NCBI GenBank assembly: GCA_030068075.1
Contig: CM057826.1
Coordinates: forward strand, 112,058,746 to 112,122,745
Origin: Paguma larvata
Taxonomy: Eukaryota > Chordata > Mammalia > Carnivora > Viverridae
DNA length: 64,000 nt
Direction: 5' to 3'
Shown in pieces: positions 22,933 to 33,960 of the stretch. Numbering within the stretch: the stretch's first letter is position 1; each line of letters starts with the position of its first letter. The notes beneath the pieces were generated by a model that made no database searches, had not been told where the DNA came from, and was given only the letters and a program-made list of their open reading frames with translations. The translations under genes and the position numbers were made by a program.

Positions 22933-23430
22933 TGTATTAGTTTCCTATGGCTGCTGTAGCAAATCACCACAAATGTCACAACTAAATACAATATAAATGG
23001 GTCATCTAATTGTTCTGTAGGTCAAAAGTCTGGTATGGGTCTCATGGGCTAAAATCAAGGTGTTAGCAGGGCTGGGTTGCTTTGGAGGCTCTAGGGGAGG
23101 ATCCGCATCTTGTTTTTTGAACTTCTAAGAGGCTACCCCCATTCCTTGGCTTATGGTCCCTTTATCTGAAAGCCAGCAACAGTGGGAAAAGTCCTTACCT
23201 CATCACATCACTCTGACTTTCTCTTCTGCCTTCCTCTTCCACTTGTGAGGACTTTAGTGAGTCATTGCATCCAACTAGGTAATCCAAATTAATCTTATTT
23301 TAAGCTCAGCTGATTTGCAACCTGAATTCCATTGACAATCTTAATTCCCCGCCATGAAAGGTAAAATATTCTTGAGTTCTGGGGATTAGGATGTGGACAT
23401 CCTTGAGGAAACATGATTCTGCCTACCATA
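22933..23430 (-). mobile_element. MLT1-type solo LTR (minus)
   Basis: On the plus strand it starts TGTATTAGTTTCCTATGGCT and ends near GATTCTGCCTACCA, the complement of an MLT1C/D-like LTR. No coding region is attached. It is the same subfamily as the copy at 30.74 kb. Confidence 0.8.
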
Positions 23431-23769
23431 TTCTTCAAGTTGACTAGTGCTCTCCATCGGACCACCTGATACTATTGGTTGAAATTATCCGTTTCCATTC
23501 CTGTCTCTCGCACTAAATGATTCCTCTGTTATATTTTTCCCTTTTGTACTTAGCATAGTGAACGTGCTAACCACATGCTTGTAGAACAGCTATAGTCAGG
23601 CAGTTCGATACATTTGCACCTGGGGCTTCTCTTTATACAATTGAAAAGGCTCACACTAAAGAGTGGTTAACTCCATCTGTGTGGACTCATTTCTAGCTTT
23701 GGGAATGCATTGGCATTTGTAGGCAGGCAAAATAAAAGGAAGAGGAGGGGTCTATGAAATGAAGGTAAT

Positions 23770-24590
23770 CACCTCACTATTCATTTATGTAACCAATATT
23801 GAGTGTTGCTGCTCTATGCCAGGCTCTGTTCACGCAGTAGGAAGATGATGCCTCCTGCCCTCATGGCACGCTATCCAAGTAGATGGATCGACAACAAGCA
23901 CAGACACAAAGGCAAATAAGATAATGCGAGATTTGGTGGAAAGTGTTTCTGGAGAAGTAGCCGCAGCAAATGCAGAGGCTCTGAACCGGAACTGGGCTTG
24001 GCAGGTTGAGGGGCAAAAAGCCGACCAACTTGTCTGTCTGTGGTGAAAGAGAACAGCATGAGGGGAACTGGAAGGAGCTGGCCGGTAGCCCGGGTCACTG
24101 AGGACTCTAGTGAGAACTCACTAGAGGTCTCTGGGGGATCACTAAGGTTCAGGAGTCATCCCACACAACCCCCAGGCCTCACTCCTAGTGTATTCCATGC
24201 ACGGGGTTCAGGAGTCAGGCAACTCAGTAGCCCTGTAGGGCAAAGGTAAGGCATTTGACTTTTACTGTATGTAGGAGGGGGAAATCTAGGAGGGCTTGTG
24301 CAAAGGAGTGTCATGTGTGGACTTGTAAATATATCACTCTAGCTACGTAAAGAATAAAACAGGAGGAAGAGTGGATCCCGGGAGAAGAGTTAGAAAGGCA
24401 GCAAATGGTCCAGGCAAGAGATAGTAGCGGCTTACATGAAGACTGGCCCGATGCAGGCTGCGCTTAGAGTATAGAATTAACAGGACTTGTTTGAAATCTA
24501 GATATGGAAGGTGACGTAAAGTGAAGAATGCAGGATGATGCCCGACTTTTTGGTCTAAGCACGTGCCCCCATGGAGGGCAATGAATGAGC
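23770..24590. repeat. Old dispersed repeat copy
   Basis: CCTCCTGCCCTCATGGCACG, AAAGGAGTGTCATGTGTGGA, TATATCACTCTAGCTACGTA and GTATAGAATTAACAGGACTT fit the same unnamed family as 41.16-43.78 kb. Confidence 0.55.
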
Positions 24591-24839
24591 TGGCATAGAC
24601 TAGTGGAAAGACAGTTTTGGGAAGAAACTCACAAGTTCTGAGGACTCAGATTCATGTAAGGAAAAATAAAGCATAAATTATTATACTGATACCTTCTGCT
24701 CTCTAGCATTTCACCATTTACAGAACCCTTTCTATCTGTTACCTGATTGATCTTCATGCAACCATGTGAGTTCAGACTATTTCTTCCTTTTTGCAGCCTG
24801 AGGAAATGAAAACCCGGAAAAGTGAAGGCTAATAGACCA

Positions 24840-25100
24840 ACAAAGATCGTGGGTTTATCGCGGATTTATTTCTTCCTGTAATGAATACGGCCACCTTCAG
24901 TACTTGCCCAGCACTGGAGGATAGAGAAGGGCATGGGGAATCTCTCGTGTGTGTAATTGACCCATGTTTAAGTATATCGGTTAATTCGAGCCCCCTGTGC
25001 AGTTCACATAATTCTATTTTGACAGCTCAGTAGGTGGCATCAATAACTGAGTTGTGAGATCTGCTGTCCACTCACGCAGTACCCGGCCCCATCAGCACGG
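24840..25100. promoter_or_regulatory. Candidate conserved intronic block
   Basis: Repeat-free. TAATTGACC, TCGGTTAATTCGAG and ATAATTCTATTTTGACAG occur with retained CpGs. Weak, composition-based support. Confidence 0.27.
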
Positions 25101-26519
25101 GTCCTTTATCTGCGGAATTACTCAAAGCACCTGCTGGCCTCCCATGGTCTTCAAGCAGAGCCCAGAGGCAGCCAGAGGGCAGGGGAAGGCTCACCCCCAC
25201 AAAGCTTGTAATGATACTTGCTTATATCTTCTCCTACATCTTTAACCTGAACATAAGGATTTAAATAGGATTTTTCTTATGGATGGGCATCCTTAATCCT
25301 GGGGTCGACTAATTCATCCTGAACTTTTGGTATCGTTTCAAAATCCCCATAATGTAATGAAACTGTCATTGAAGAGTTTATATATGAGAAAATGGGATCA
25401 CCCAGCTTAAGAAAAAGATGGTGAAACTCAAACAAAGCAAGGAATCAGTCAATAAATGTGAGTGAGGCATTGTGCCAAGCACAGTGGGAAATACAGATGT
25501 GTAAGATGCAGTCTCTGGCTCAGTGTCCTTACCTCAGACAAGAGGATAGGAAACTATGGAAATGTTTCTGACAGGGAGTTCATTTTAAATTGAATGTGAA
25601 ACTTAGACTTCCAGTGTCCAAGAGAGAAAGTGCTGACTTCGTACTATTTATGTTGAATATCATGTTACCTTGTCAAAAGGAACAGCAATGCCAAATGGCA
25701 TCCTCAGTGTATCTGGGTGTTCCCCAAAAGTTCCAAATCATAGCAGTTTTCAGTCCCTGTTTACTCAGAGTCCTCTTATTCATGTCGTTGTACAGCCGCA
25801 GAAATACGAATGTGTGTTACACACGTGATTGCTTGCACCTAAGGAGGTCATTAAGTCGCAGAAGCGTTTCTGAAACAGCACCTGACATGTCCTGCGTAGT
25901 AAATCATGCTCAGCGAATGAATGAATGATATGAGACCTGTTTGTAAAAGAGCTAACATCAGCTACAAGGTAGTGTGTGTCTCACAGGACACTCGTGCTTG
26001 GTTCTGAAGCCAAGTTTATAAATGAAGGCATTAGGGTGTTAGAAAATCAAATGAGCTAAAACCCAGAATTCTCTCAGTTTTAAGCTTTCCTCCTAGAAGT
26101 TTTCCTGAAACATTTGTGGTCTGAATAACAGACTGTAGTACAAAATAATGTATTGTTTAATACCAAGGTATATATACTGAGCACTTTAAGGGTGATATCG
26201 TAATGACTTGTGATGTTCTGACGTTTGTGTCCTGATCAGAACTTAAGAGTTCTCCTCTCAAAGTTCAGGAAAAGAAGTGATTGTTTCCGAATCAGCCATC
26301 CAGAGGGTATCAGGGGGGCACGGCCAGCAGGAGGGAGAAGAGGGAACAGGGGCTGGAAGAGGAAGCAGTGGAACAGAGCAGCCACCTAATCGCTCTCTAA
26401 CGTCGAGTTCCCAACTCTGTTGAGCTTCATGAAGGTGAATTCTAAAGGCTAGTTATAGCCTTTATTAATGTGGTTTGTGGTTTGGAAACCGGGCTTCAAT
26501 GAGGATAGAGAGAGGATGT

Positions 26520-26740
26520 CCACTACAGTGGTCAACAGTACTGGTTCTACGGTCAGTTAAACCTGGTGTGGATAACGTAGACCTAACTTCTTGCAATCAA
26601 CCTCTGTAAGCCTCAGTGTCTCCCTTTACAAAATGGGGACAATAATGGAGCTTGCATTATATGATTGTGATGAGGATGTAGTGAGATAACGCCTGACCCA
26701 CAGAAAGCACTCAGTATTTATTCGTATTTTGTTGTTATCC
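26520..26740 (+). mobile_element. MIR SINE
   Basis: AGCCTCAGTGTCTCCCTTTA, AATGGGGACAATAATGGAG and CACAGAAAGCACTCAGTATT are MIR landmarks. Confidence 0.75.
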
Positions 26741-27574
26741 CAACAATCCAGGAGCTCAGAGGTCTAGCTGAGAAAAGAGAGACTCCCAAAAAGCAAGCAT
26801 CTAGTCGTAGGTAGAGCCTAGATTCAAACCCAGGTCTGCAGCCCGTGGCTCAAGTTGTCGAGAAAGGACGTCTAGAAATACTTCCCACCATTGCCTCACC
26901 GGGCCAGGGGAGGTGGTGGCCGGGTAAACCAGGTCCTGGGACAGCAGGGAAGGACTCAGGCATTCCACTGGCAAGGTCTGGCTTTCAGGAAATTTACCTA
27001 CCATGGCTCCCATGCTTCCTGCACACCTACTGAGTGGGTGCCTAGAGTGCCCTGCAGGGAAGAGCTTGAGTAATAATGCAGCTTTCACTAAGTCTTCGGC
27101 CAGATTCAAAATGAGAACAGGATGCAGAGTGTTCCTCGTTCCCCATGACCAAGTCATTAAGCAAAAGTGGGGACACAGCCTTTATTTTCTACAGCGATTG
27201 CGAAATGTGTTCTCTCTCTGCATCAGAGCACAGAGGCTTCGAGGTCCTGGAGGCTCCTTGGAGGGATGGGGAGCCCATGTGGTGATGGTATGTGTGAGGA
27301 ATAGGAAAGCAGGGCGGCCAGCAGGTAAAGAGGTGCTCAGCAAACCTGGTGACTGTTCTCCACATCGCCCCTGGCGTTCTGTGTTAGGTCTGTAAACAGA
27401 CATCTCCGCTCTGGTCAGTGCTCTGTGATTGGCGAGAGCCCACAGTGCTTGGTTAGGCCATTCTGATTCATTTTACTGGGACCCTGCGCTCTGGTGTCTG
27501 TTATCTGCAGATTAAAGGAGTTGCCCTTTCTCGTCTTGGGACCAGAGGACAGTAGTTATCTGGACCAGTAGTGG

Positions 27575-27775
27575 CCCAGAGAGCTAAGGCTGGGTTTACA
27601 TCCTAGGTCTGCCTCTGTATAGCCTACACTAGGGGCAGCTGATGCTCAGAGCTTCATTTCTTCATCCGTAAAACAGAAATGTCATGAGAATGGAATGCAA
27701 CATCTACACATGTAGAGTTTAGCACCAGGCCTGGCAGAGGTACTCCAACACTGTAGCTATTACTACACAAAGTTT
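27575..27775 (+). mobile_element. MIR SINE
   Basis: TTCATTTCTTCATCCGTAAA and a GTCATGAGAATGGAATGCAA body, decayed. Confidence 0.6.
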
Positions 27776-27979
27776 GCATCCTCCAGGAATGTTCAAGAGA
27801 CAGGTCTGACTTTCAGCCAGTTAGGAACATTGTTTTTGGGTAGAAAGCAGTGCTGGGAACACTGGCGTAGCACTGGAGCCGTGAGGACCCCATGAAGCAA
27901 TAACCAAACTACACCAGGTTTCTCTCCATGTGCTGCTTGGCCCACGTCTGGATGGACCGCCCTGCTCAGCCACGAACCC

Positions 27980-28740
27980 CTCACTTTGCTCTGCAAGGAG
28001 ATTACTGTCAGCGGGGAGCCACCCCTCTCTCCCTCTCCGTGTTTATGCCTCTCATTGCAGTGATTATGTATCCCGCCTGGAAATTGGTGACATCTTGAGA
28101 GCACAGCCCTGGCGTCTGTGGTGCCATGACAACCAGCTTCCCGGCAGTCACCCCTAATAACGACCACACACCACACACTTGGGCGGAGCCTCCCCAAGGA
28201 GCTCACGCTTCTCTTGGAACAGCTGCACCAAGATTCCTGCTGGGAACAAATTTTGAGAGAGAGAGGGAGAAAAGGAGAAAAAATCAGGGAGATAAGAAGT
28301 CTCTAACCTGTCATGTATGGAGTGGGTCCAGGCGTCATTCTGTTCCGGGAGCCCAGTGGCTAGAAGAACATATACTTCCACAGTGGGAGGCAAAATGACC
28401 CATGGGTGCCTTTGCCACTCACCCAGTATAATCCAGGAAGGTTCTACTGGAGGGGAAAAAACAAATATAAGTACTCATAAAGCCAGGCCTCGCCATTAGC
28501 AGATTTCTTCATTAGGCTCCTGTCGAGACACCCACTGCCAAGTCATCATCTTGTCTGGAAGGGAGCCGCCTTCTTTTACTGCTGCCGGCTGGAGAGAATG
28601 TGCTCAGAAATCTCCAATCGACATCTTTCCAGAATGACAGTTCTCAGAAAGGCACCAGCCCTCTTGGCTCGTTAAGTGATTATTCCTCACAAAGGAAGGA
28701 CAAATGGGCCCAGTGAATAAACTCGTCTGTGGATGTTATC
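27980..28740. promoter_or_regulatory. Candidate conserved intronic blocks
   Basis: Two repeat-free parts (27980-28250 and 28500-28740). They include GTGATTATGTATC, CCTAATAACGACC and GTTAAGTGATTATTCC, with many retained CpGs in the first part. Function inferred only. Confidence 0.27.
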
Positions 28741-29179
28741 CCAAATTCAGCCTTTAGATTGGCAGGTACGCCCTCAGCCAAACACTAGTTCCACCTCCCC
28801 TCTCTTTAGATCACAGATTCCATCGGCAGCCCCTTCGTGATAAATGTCTAACCCCAGAGTTAATGAGGCTCTAAGATGCTGTCGTCAATCAGGAGCACGT
28901 GGTCCCAGTCTCTCTGGTCCCCAGTTCCTCAGCTGGGAGATGCAGACCATTGTTACCCCGGACAGTGCCCGGCAGGTACTCAACTGCCATCACTACTGCC
29001 CCCCTTCTGTGGGGCCTGCCCCCCCACACTAGGATTGTGCCCCACACTAGGATTAGCTCCTTGTGAATCCTGAACATATATGTATGTTTTTTAAATAACA
29101 GGAAAATAGAGAGGGTGGCAAGAGGAAGGAAAGTACACAGTGGGCTGAGCATGGGAGGGACAGAGAGAGGTGGTATTTT

Positions 29180-29709
29180 GGCCAGGATGCATTCCTTCTG
29201 AATTTGTACGCTGAAATCCTAACCCCCAATGTGAAAGTAGGGCCCTTAGGAGGTAATTACGTCACCAGGATAGAGCCCCTGTGTGTGGGGTTCATGCCCT
29301 GATAAAGGAGCCTGCCCACAGAGGGCTCTCTCAGCCTCTCCATCATATGGATACAATAAGACTGCGGTCATCGGCAACCCAAAAGGGGGCCCTCACCAGA
29401 GCCTAATCGTGGTGGCACCTTAGTCTCAAATTTGCAGCCTCTAGAACTGTGAGCACTCGGGCCATCTGGGTGGCTTAGTGGGTTGAGCCTTGATTTTGAC
29501 TCAGGTCATGATACCAGAATCATGGGATTGAGCCCCACATCAGGCTTCCCACTGAGTGTGGAGCCTGCTTAAGATTCTTTCTCTTTCTCTCTGCCACTCT
29601 CCCTCCCCTCCTCCTCAAAAAAAAAAAAAGAAAGAAAGAACCATGAGCACTTGGTGTTATTAATAAGCCTCCCATCTAGTCTATTCTGCAGGAGCAGTCC
29701 AAACTAAGT
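29180..29709 (+). mobile_element. MLT1-type LTR (ERVL-MaLR), split by a SINE
   Basis: The left half (29180-29457) has the MLT1 landmarks CTGAAATCCTAACCCCCAAT and CCCTCACCAGAGCC. The right half (29652-29709) ends AGGAGCAGTCCAAACTAAG. The SINE at 29458-29637 sits between. This is a solo LTR; no internal retroviral genes are nearby. Confidence 0.8.
29458..29637 (+). mobile_element. Carnivore tRNA-type SINE nested in an MLT1 LTR
   Basis: Head CATCTGGGTGGCTTAGTGGG, then GACTCAGGTCATGATACC, CT tract, A13 and AAAGAAAG tail. An imperfect 14-bp duplication (GAACTGTGAGCACT-like) lies at 29444-29457 and 29638-29651, and it interrupts the MLT1 sequence. Confidence 0.9.
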
Positions 29710-30736
29710 CGGGGAGGGGTGAGCGTGCATTAAGTGTTAGCACCCGCTGAGTGCCCCATAAACATTGGTCATTGTTGTTACAGCATGTAAACCACAGGCC
29801 ACAAACCACAGCCCACGTGGTTGAAATGTGAATTTTGTTTGCCCACACACTACAGTTTTTTAATTGGTTGCTAACATTGAAACATCTGGGTTCCTCAGGA
29901 AAATCTAGACTACAAATGAGACGGTCTGGCTCTGCTGGACCCACATTCCCACATGGCGGCCATCAGCTGCAGCTGAGTGAAAACTGCCCTCTTTTAGGTT
30001 GTGGACACTGTAGTCTGCCACAGTCTCTGCCACTCCCTGTTGTAAGCCCACGCATGCTGCATCTGTATTACCGTGTGCCTGGCCACTGGAGGGAGGAGCA
30101 CTCTAACCTTGGTGAAAACGACGAGTAGGCTGGTGAGGCCAGCGTGGAGTATTAGAGCAGAAGAGAAAGGGTCAGTAACATTGCATTGCTGATCCTCGGC
30201 TTGATACGAAGGGCCCTGAATGCCAGGCTGAAGAGGTGGGACTACTGGCTATTGGCAATGGGGAGTCACTGTAGGTGTCTTGCAGTGAGGTGACATTGCT
30301 TTGGGAAGAACTATCTAGCGCTCAGTGGGATCACATGTAGTCTCAGATTCTGCTAAATCCTCACGGAGTCTGGGCCACCTGGCTTGCTATCTTTGCACCT
30401 GCTGTGTTCTGGTTTCCCTGGGCTGTGTCAGTCTGGGGGTACAGCAGCAGCGCGGCGGTGGCAGGAACGCAGGGAGGAGACAGTGGCTGAGCCGTGGTGG
30501 CTCACTAGCTCCCCTGAAAGCAGCAAACCCATCACTTCCTGCGCTGGCTTGCTTTCCGGGCCAGCTGTAGAGGAGCAGCTGCTGAAAGGGAGTGGGCTCC
30601 TCTCTTGGACCCACAGGGAGAGAGAGAGAGCTGCCACCAGGCCCAGGGACATCAGAGCAGCTTCCCAGAGACGGGATGGGCAAGAGAGCATGCAGACTCT
30701 GTCCCCTTCCATTGTTGATAATACAAGGAAAGCAGA

Positions 30737-31231
30737 GTGTCGATTTCCTGTTGTCACCGTAACAAATTACCACAAACATAGTAAATGTAGTGGCCTTAAC
30801 CAATACAAACTTAAAGTTCTGAAGGTCACAAGTCCAAAATGTGTCTCACTGGGCTAAAATCAAGGTGTCTGCAGGGCTATGTTCTTTTCTGGAGGCTCTG
30901 GGGGGGAATCTGTTCTCCTGCCTCTTCCAGATTCTAGAAGCAACCCCTATCCCCTTGGCTCCTGGCCCCTTTCTTCCAGTTTCTGAGCCAGAGGTGGTTG
31001 TAGAGACTTTGTTCCATTGCTTCCTTCTGACACAGACTTTCCTGCCTCTTCTTTCCCTTATAAGGACCCTTGTCATTACATGGGGTCCATCCAGATAATC
31101 TAGCATATTCTCACCTAGTTTAAGGTCAGGTAATTATCCACCTTACTTCCCTTTGGCCCTCAAAGATAGTCACAGCTTCCAGGAATTAGGGCGTGGACAT
31201 CTTTGGCTCAGGGAGTGTTTTCTACCTACTA
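30737..31231 (-). mobile_element. MLT1-type solo LTR (minus)
   Basis: Complement of an MLT1C/D-like LTR: CACTGGGCTAAAATCAAGGT, TTATAAGGACCCTTGTCATT and GGGCGTGGACATCTTTGG are landmarks. It is diverged, with a long deletion-free body. Confidence 0.75.
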
Positions 31232-31429
31232 AGGGGAATAAGCACCTTTTCTTTCTTCAGTAAAAAGCTCCCAGGCATGACAAGGAAGTGGGCCCCCTCC
31301 TTGTTGAAGGAAGAACCAAAGAGCACAGAGTCCCCATCTCTCTTGCCCTCCAACCCCCGCACCTGTCAAAGTGCCTACTCATTGGGGCACTCAGTGCACG
31401 TTGGTTGACTAGTGTGCGACACTAGTATT

Positions 31430-31860
31430 CGTTGATTTCTGGCCATGTGCCAGGCACTACTGTAGGTGTTCTGCATGCTTGTCTCCCTTTAGATTCTTAA
31501 AATAATAGCTGCATTTTAGTTTTTTAATATTTATTTTTGAGAGAGAGAGGGAGAGAGAATGAGAGCGAGTGGGGGAGGGATGGGGGGGGACAGAGGATCC
31601 AAAGCGGGCCCCCAGCTGACAGCAGAGAGCTAGATGCAGGGCTCACACCGATGAACCATGAGATCATGACCTGAGCTGAAATTAAGAATCAGACATTTAA
31701 CCGACTAAGCCAACCAGACGCCCCCATATCTGCATTTTAAAGATAAGGAATCTGAATCTCAGAAAGTTATCGAAAATCGGAAAAGACAACGTGGCCTATA
31801 AATGGCGGGGCATGGGTTCTAGCCCAAATATGTCTGACTCCCAAGTCCATTTGCTTCTCC
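31430..31860 (-). mobile_element. MIR SINE split by a feliform SINE
   Basis: Left half (31430-31508) GCCATGTGCCAGGCACTACT; right half (31740-31860) GATAAGGAATCTGAATCTCA. The SINE at 31519-31728 lies between. Confidence 0.65.
31519..31728 (-). mobile_element. Feliform tRNA-Lys SINE (minus), nested in an MIR
   Basis: Read on the minus strand, it shows the SINE head at 31728 and its GA-rich/T-rich tail at 31519-31570. The duplication CTGCATTTTA lies at 31509-31518 and 31730-31739. MIR sequence continues on both sides. Confidence 0.9.
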
Positions 31861-32061
31861 AGGACTAGCCTGGCAGACAGGCCTATGGAAAGCAATCTGC
31901 AGTGACTAAGCTGTGATCTGATCCTCCAGGCTTTCCATACGATGTCTCTGTGCCAGCAGCAGTCCTCGATCCCACTGTCCCCCTGAAATGCACTTGCCCC
32001 TGCTGATTCCGTTGTCTAGCCTAGGAAGCCCCCCCTCCCCTCAACATCATCCTCAGGAGTC

Positions 32062-32530
32062 AGCAGGCTGTGGTCTCCAAGCCAAACCTGGCCCACCACC
32101 TGCTTTTGTACAACTCTAATGAAGAAGGAAGATTTTGAATCTTTAAATGAATGCGGGGCATTCATATAAATGGATGCATCTTTAGATGAGGGGCACCTGG
32201 GTGGCTCTGTCGGTTAAAGTGTCTAACTCTTGATGCCGGCTCAGGTCATGATCCAGTCATGGGCTGGAGCCCTGCGTCGGGCTCTATGCCGACAGCGCAG
32301 AGCCTGCTTGGGATTCTCTCTCCCAGCCGCTCCCTCACTTGCATGAGTGTGTGCGTGCCTTCTTTCTCTCACTGAAATTTCAGTGTCTTATGGGAATACA
32401 TGGTCCTCTGTTTACATATGATGTGTGCTTTCACACTACAGTGGCTACCACAGTGACCAAATGGTCCTGAAATCCTGAAATACTTGCTATCTGGCCCTTT
32501 ACAGGGGAGGTTTGCTTACCTCTGAGCTAC
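32062..32530 (+). mobile_element. GGGTTGGCAAAC-type DNA transposon, split by a SINE
   Basis: The left part holds CCAAACCTGGCCCACCACCT and the right part holds CTATCTGGCCCTTTACAGG with GGTTTGCTTACC near the end. The SINE at 32190-32371 is inserted between. Confidence 0.6.
32190..32371 (+). mobile_element. Feliform tRNA-Lys SINE nested in a DNA transposon copy
   Basis: Head GGGCACCTGGGTGGCTCTGT, then CTCAGGTCATGATCC and GAGCCTGCTTGGGATTC, ending in a CT-rich tract. The flanks (32062-32188 and 32372-32530) are two halves of one older non-autonomous DNA element. Confidence 0.88.
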
Positions 32531-32860
32531 CTGGTGCTTATCGATCCCTCAAGTTTTAGCCTGTTATGAAGCCAGATCAGACCCCACCAGACTGTCTCAT
32601 CACTTCTCCTCTCTCTGAAAAAAAAAAAACTTTTGATTCATCATTTCTTAACTCTGAGCGATTATTTATTAGATCTATTTGTGAAGTATCATATATGCTA
32701 AAGTATTTTGAAAAGATCTACAAAAGTCAGGAACCAATGTAATCCCTTCTAAATTCATCGCTCAGTCTCCATAATGCTGTGCCCTAGGTTCCTGCGGTGT
32801 TCACTGTTGAACCATTATTTGTAGAATTAACGAAGGGCTATATAAAAAGTTAATTTCTAC

Positions 32861-33076
32861 AGGCTGCTGGACGGCTCAGTCAGTTAAGCATCCCACTTTC
32901 GCCCAGGTCATGATCTCATGGTCCGTAAGTTTGAGACCCGCATTGGGCTCTGGGCTGACAGTTTGGATCCTGGAGCCTGCTTCAGGTTCTGTGTCTCCCT
33001 TTCTCTCTCTGCCCCTCTCCAGCTCACGCTTGTCTCTCTCTCTCTCTCTCTCAAGAGTAAACAAACATTAACAAGA
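32861..33076 (+). mobile_element. Feliform tRNA-Lys SINE, plus arm of an inverted pair
   Basis: Head GCTGGACGGCTCAGTCAGTT, body with GAGCCTGCTTCAGGTTCTG, CT tract 33032-33053 and an A-rich tail. A minus-strand copy follows ~48 bp later. Confidence 0.9.
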
Positions 33077-33123
33077 TTTAATAAGAAAATATTTAAAGAA
33101 AATGTGATACACACAGAAATATT

Positions 33124-33333
33124 TATTTTTTTAATGTTTGTTTATTTTTGAGAGAGAGAGCAGAGCGTTAGCAGGGGAGGGGCAGAGAGAGAGGGAGACA
33201 CAGAATCCAAAGCAGGCTCCGGGCTCTGAGCTGTCAGCACAGAGCCCAACATGGGGCTTGAACCCACGAACTGTGAGATCATGACCTGAGCTGAAGTCGA
33301 ACACTTAACAAACTGAGCCACCCAGGCACCCCA
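33124..33333 (-). mobile_element. Feliform tRNA-Lys SINE, minus arm of an inverted pair
   Basis: A nearly full minus-strand copy, ending at 33333 with the complement of the GGGGTGCCTGGGTGGCTCAG head. The duplication ACACAGAAATATT lies at 33111-33123 and 33334-33346, exact over 13 bp, which points to a fairly young insertion. Confidence 0.93.
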
Positions 33334-33346
33334 ACACAGAAATATT

Positions 33347-33351
<5 letters not shown>

Positions 33352-33384
<33 letters not shown>
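33352..33384. repeat. (CA)n microsatellite
   Basis: A pure AC run follows the minus-strand SINE and its duplication; likely polymorphic. Confidence 0.93.
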
Positions 33385-33385
<1 letters not shown>

Positions 33386-33559
33386 TGCTAAGGGTGAGTG
33401 GGCATCACTCTTTGCCAATTCAAATCCTCTGAGTCTTAATATGACCCCATTCCCCATTCTCTGGCCCATGTCTGGGGACTGAGTCATTAGGCCCTGGGTA
33501 GTTTAGTAGCCACTAATTAAATCTTACATGTCCTCTCTCACTGGCTTCAGCTGGATGAA

Positions 33560-33960
33560 GGCCAGCATTATCAGTCCGTGGGAGTTCTGACCCTCCCTGG
33601 GAAAATTATTGGCCGTTTATCTCTTTGGGCAAAATTATTGGATGTGTCTTCTGTATAGTAAAAATTACCGGCTTCCGTCTCAATTGCTGAGACTTTTCTC
33701 TCTGGGGGCAAAACGGTTGCCTGCATATCTCTGAAGGAAACGTGCCATCCGCCTCATTTTGTAGCTGTGTCCCCATTATGAGGACATTGTCAACCGTGTC
33801 TCCAGACGGAGCAGCATGCCAGTAAGAAGTGTCAGCAGAAGTGAGCAATTTAAAACCCTGTGCATGATTTTGAATCTGCGCCTTTCTCTTCGTGAACAGA
33901 CCCTCACATCCGCCTGCCTTGCTTCCTTTATTTTCCCTCTCCTCTGCCTATCTGAGCCAA
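33560..33960. promoter_or_regulatory. Candidate conserved intronic block
   Basis: Repeat-free. It has a repeated motif AAAATTATTGG (33603 and 33630), CCGTTTATC and CAATTGCTGAGAC. Composition suggests constraint. No direct proof. Confidence 0.3.

Noticed and set aside
30384..30857. Overlapping open frames of 157, 138 and 109 codons on both strands
   Set aside because: They overlap each other on opposite strands in GC-rich DNA and run into an MLT1 LTR. No recognisable protein family.
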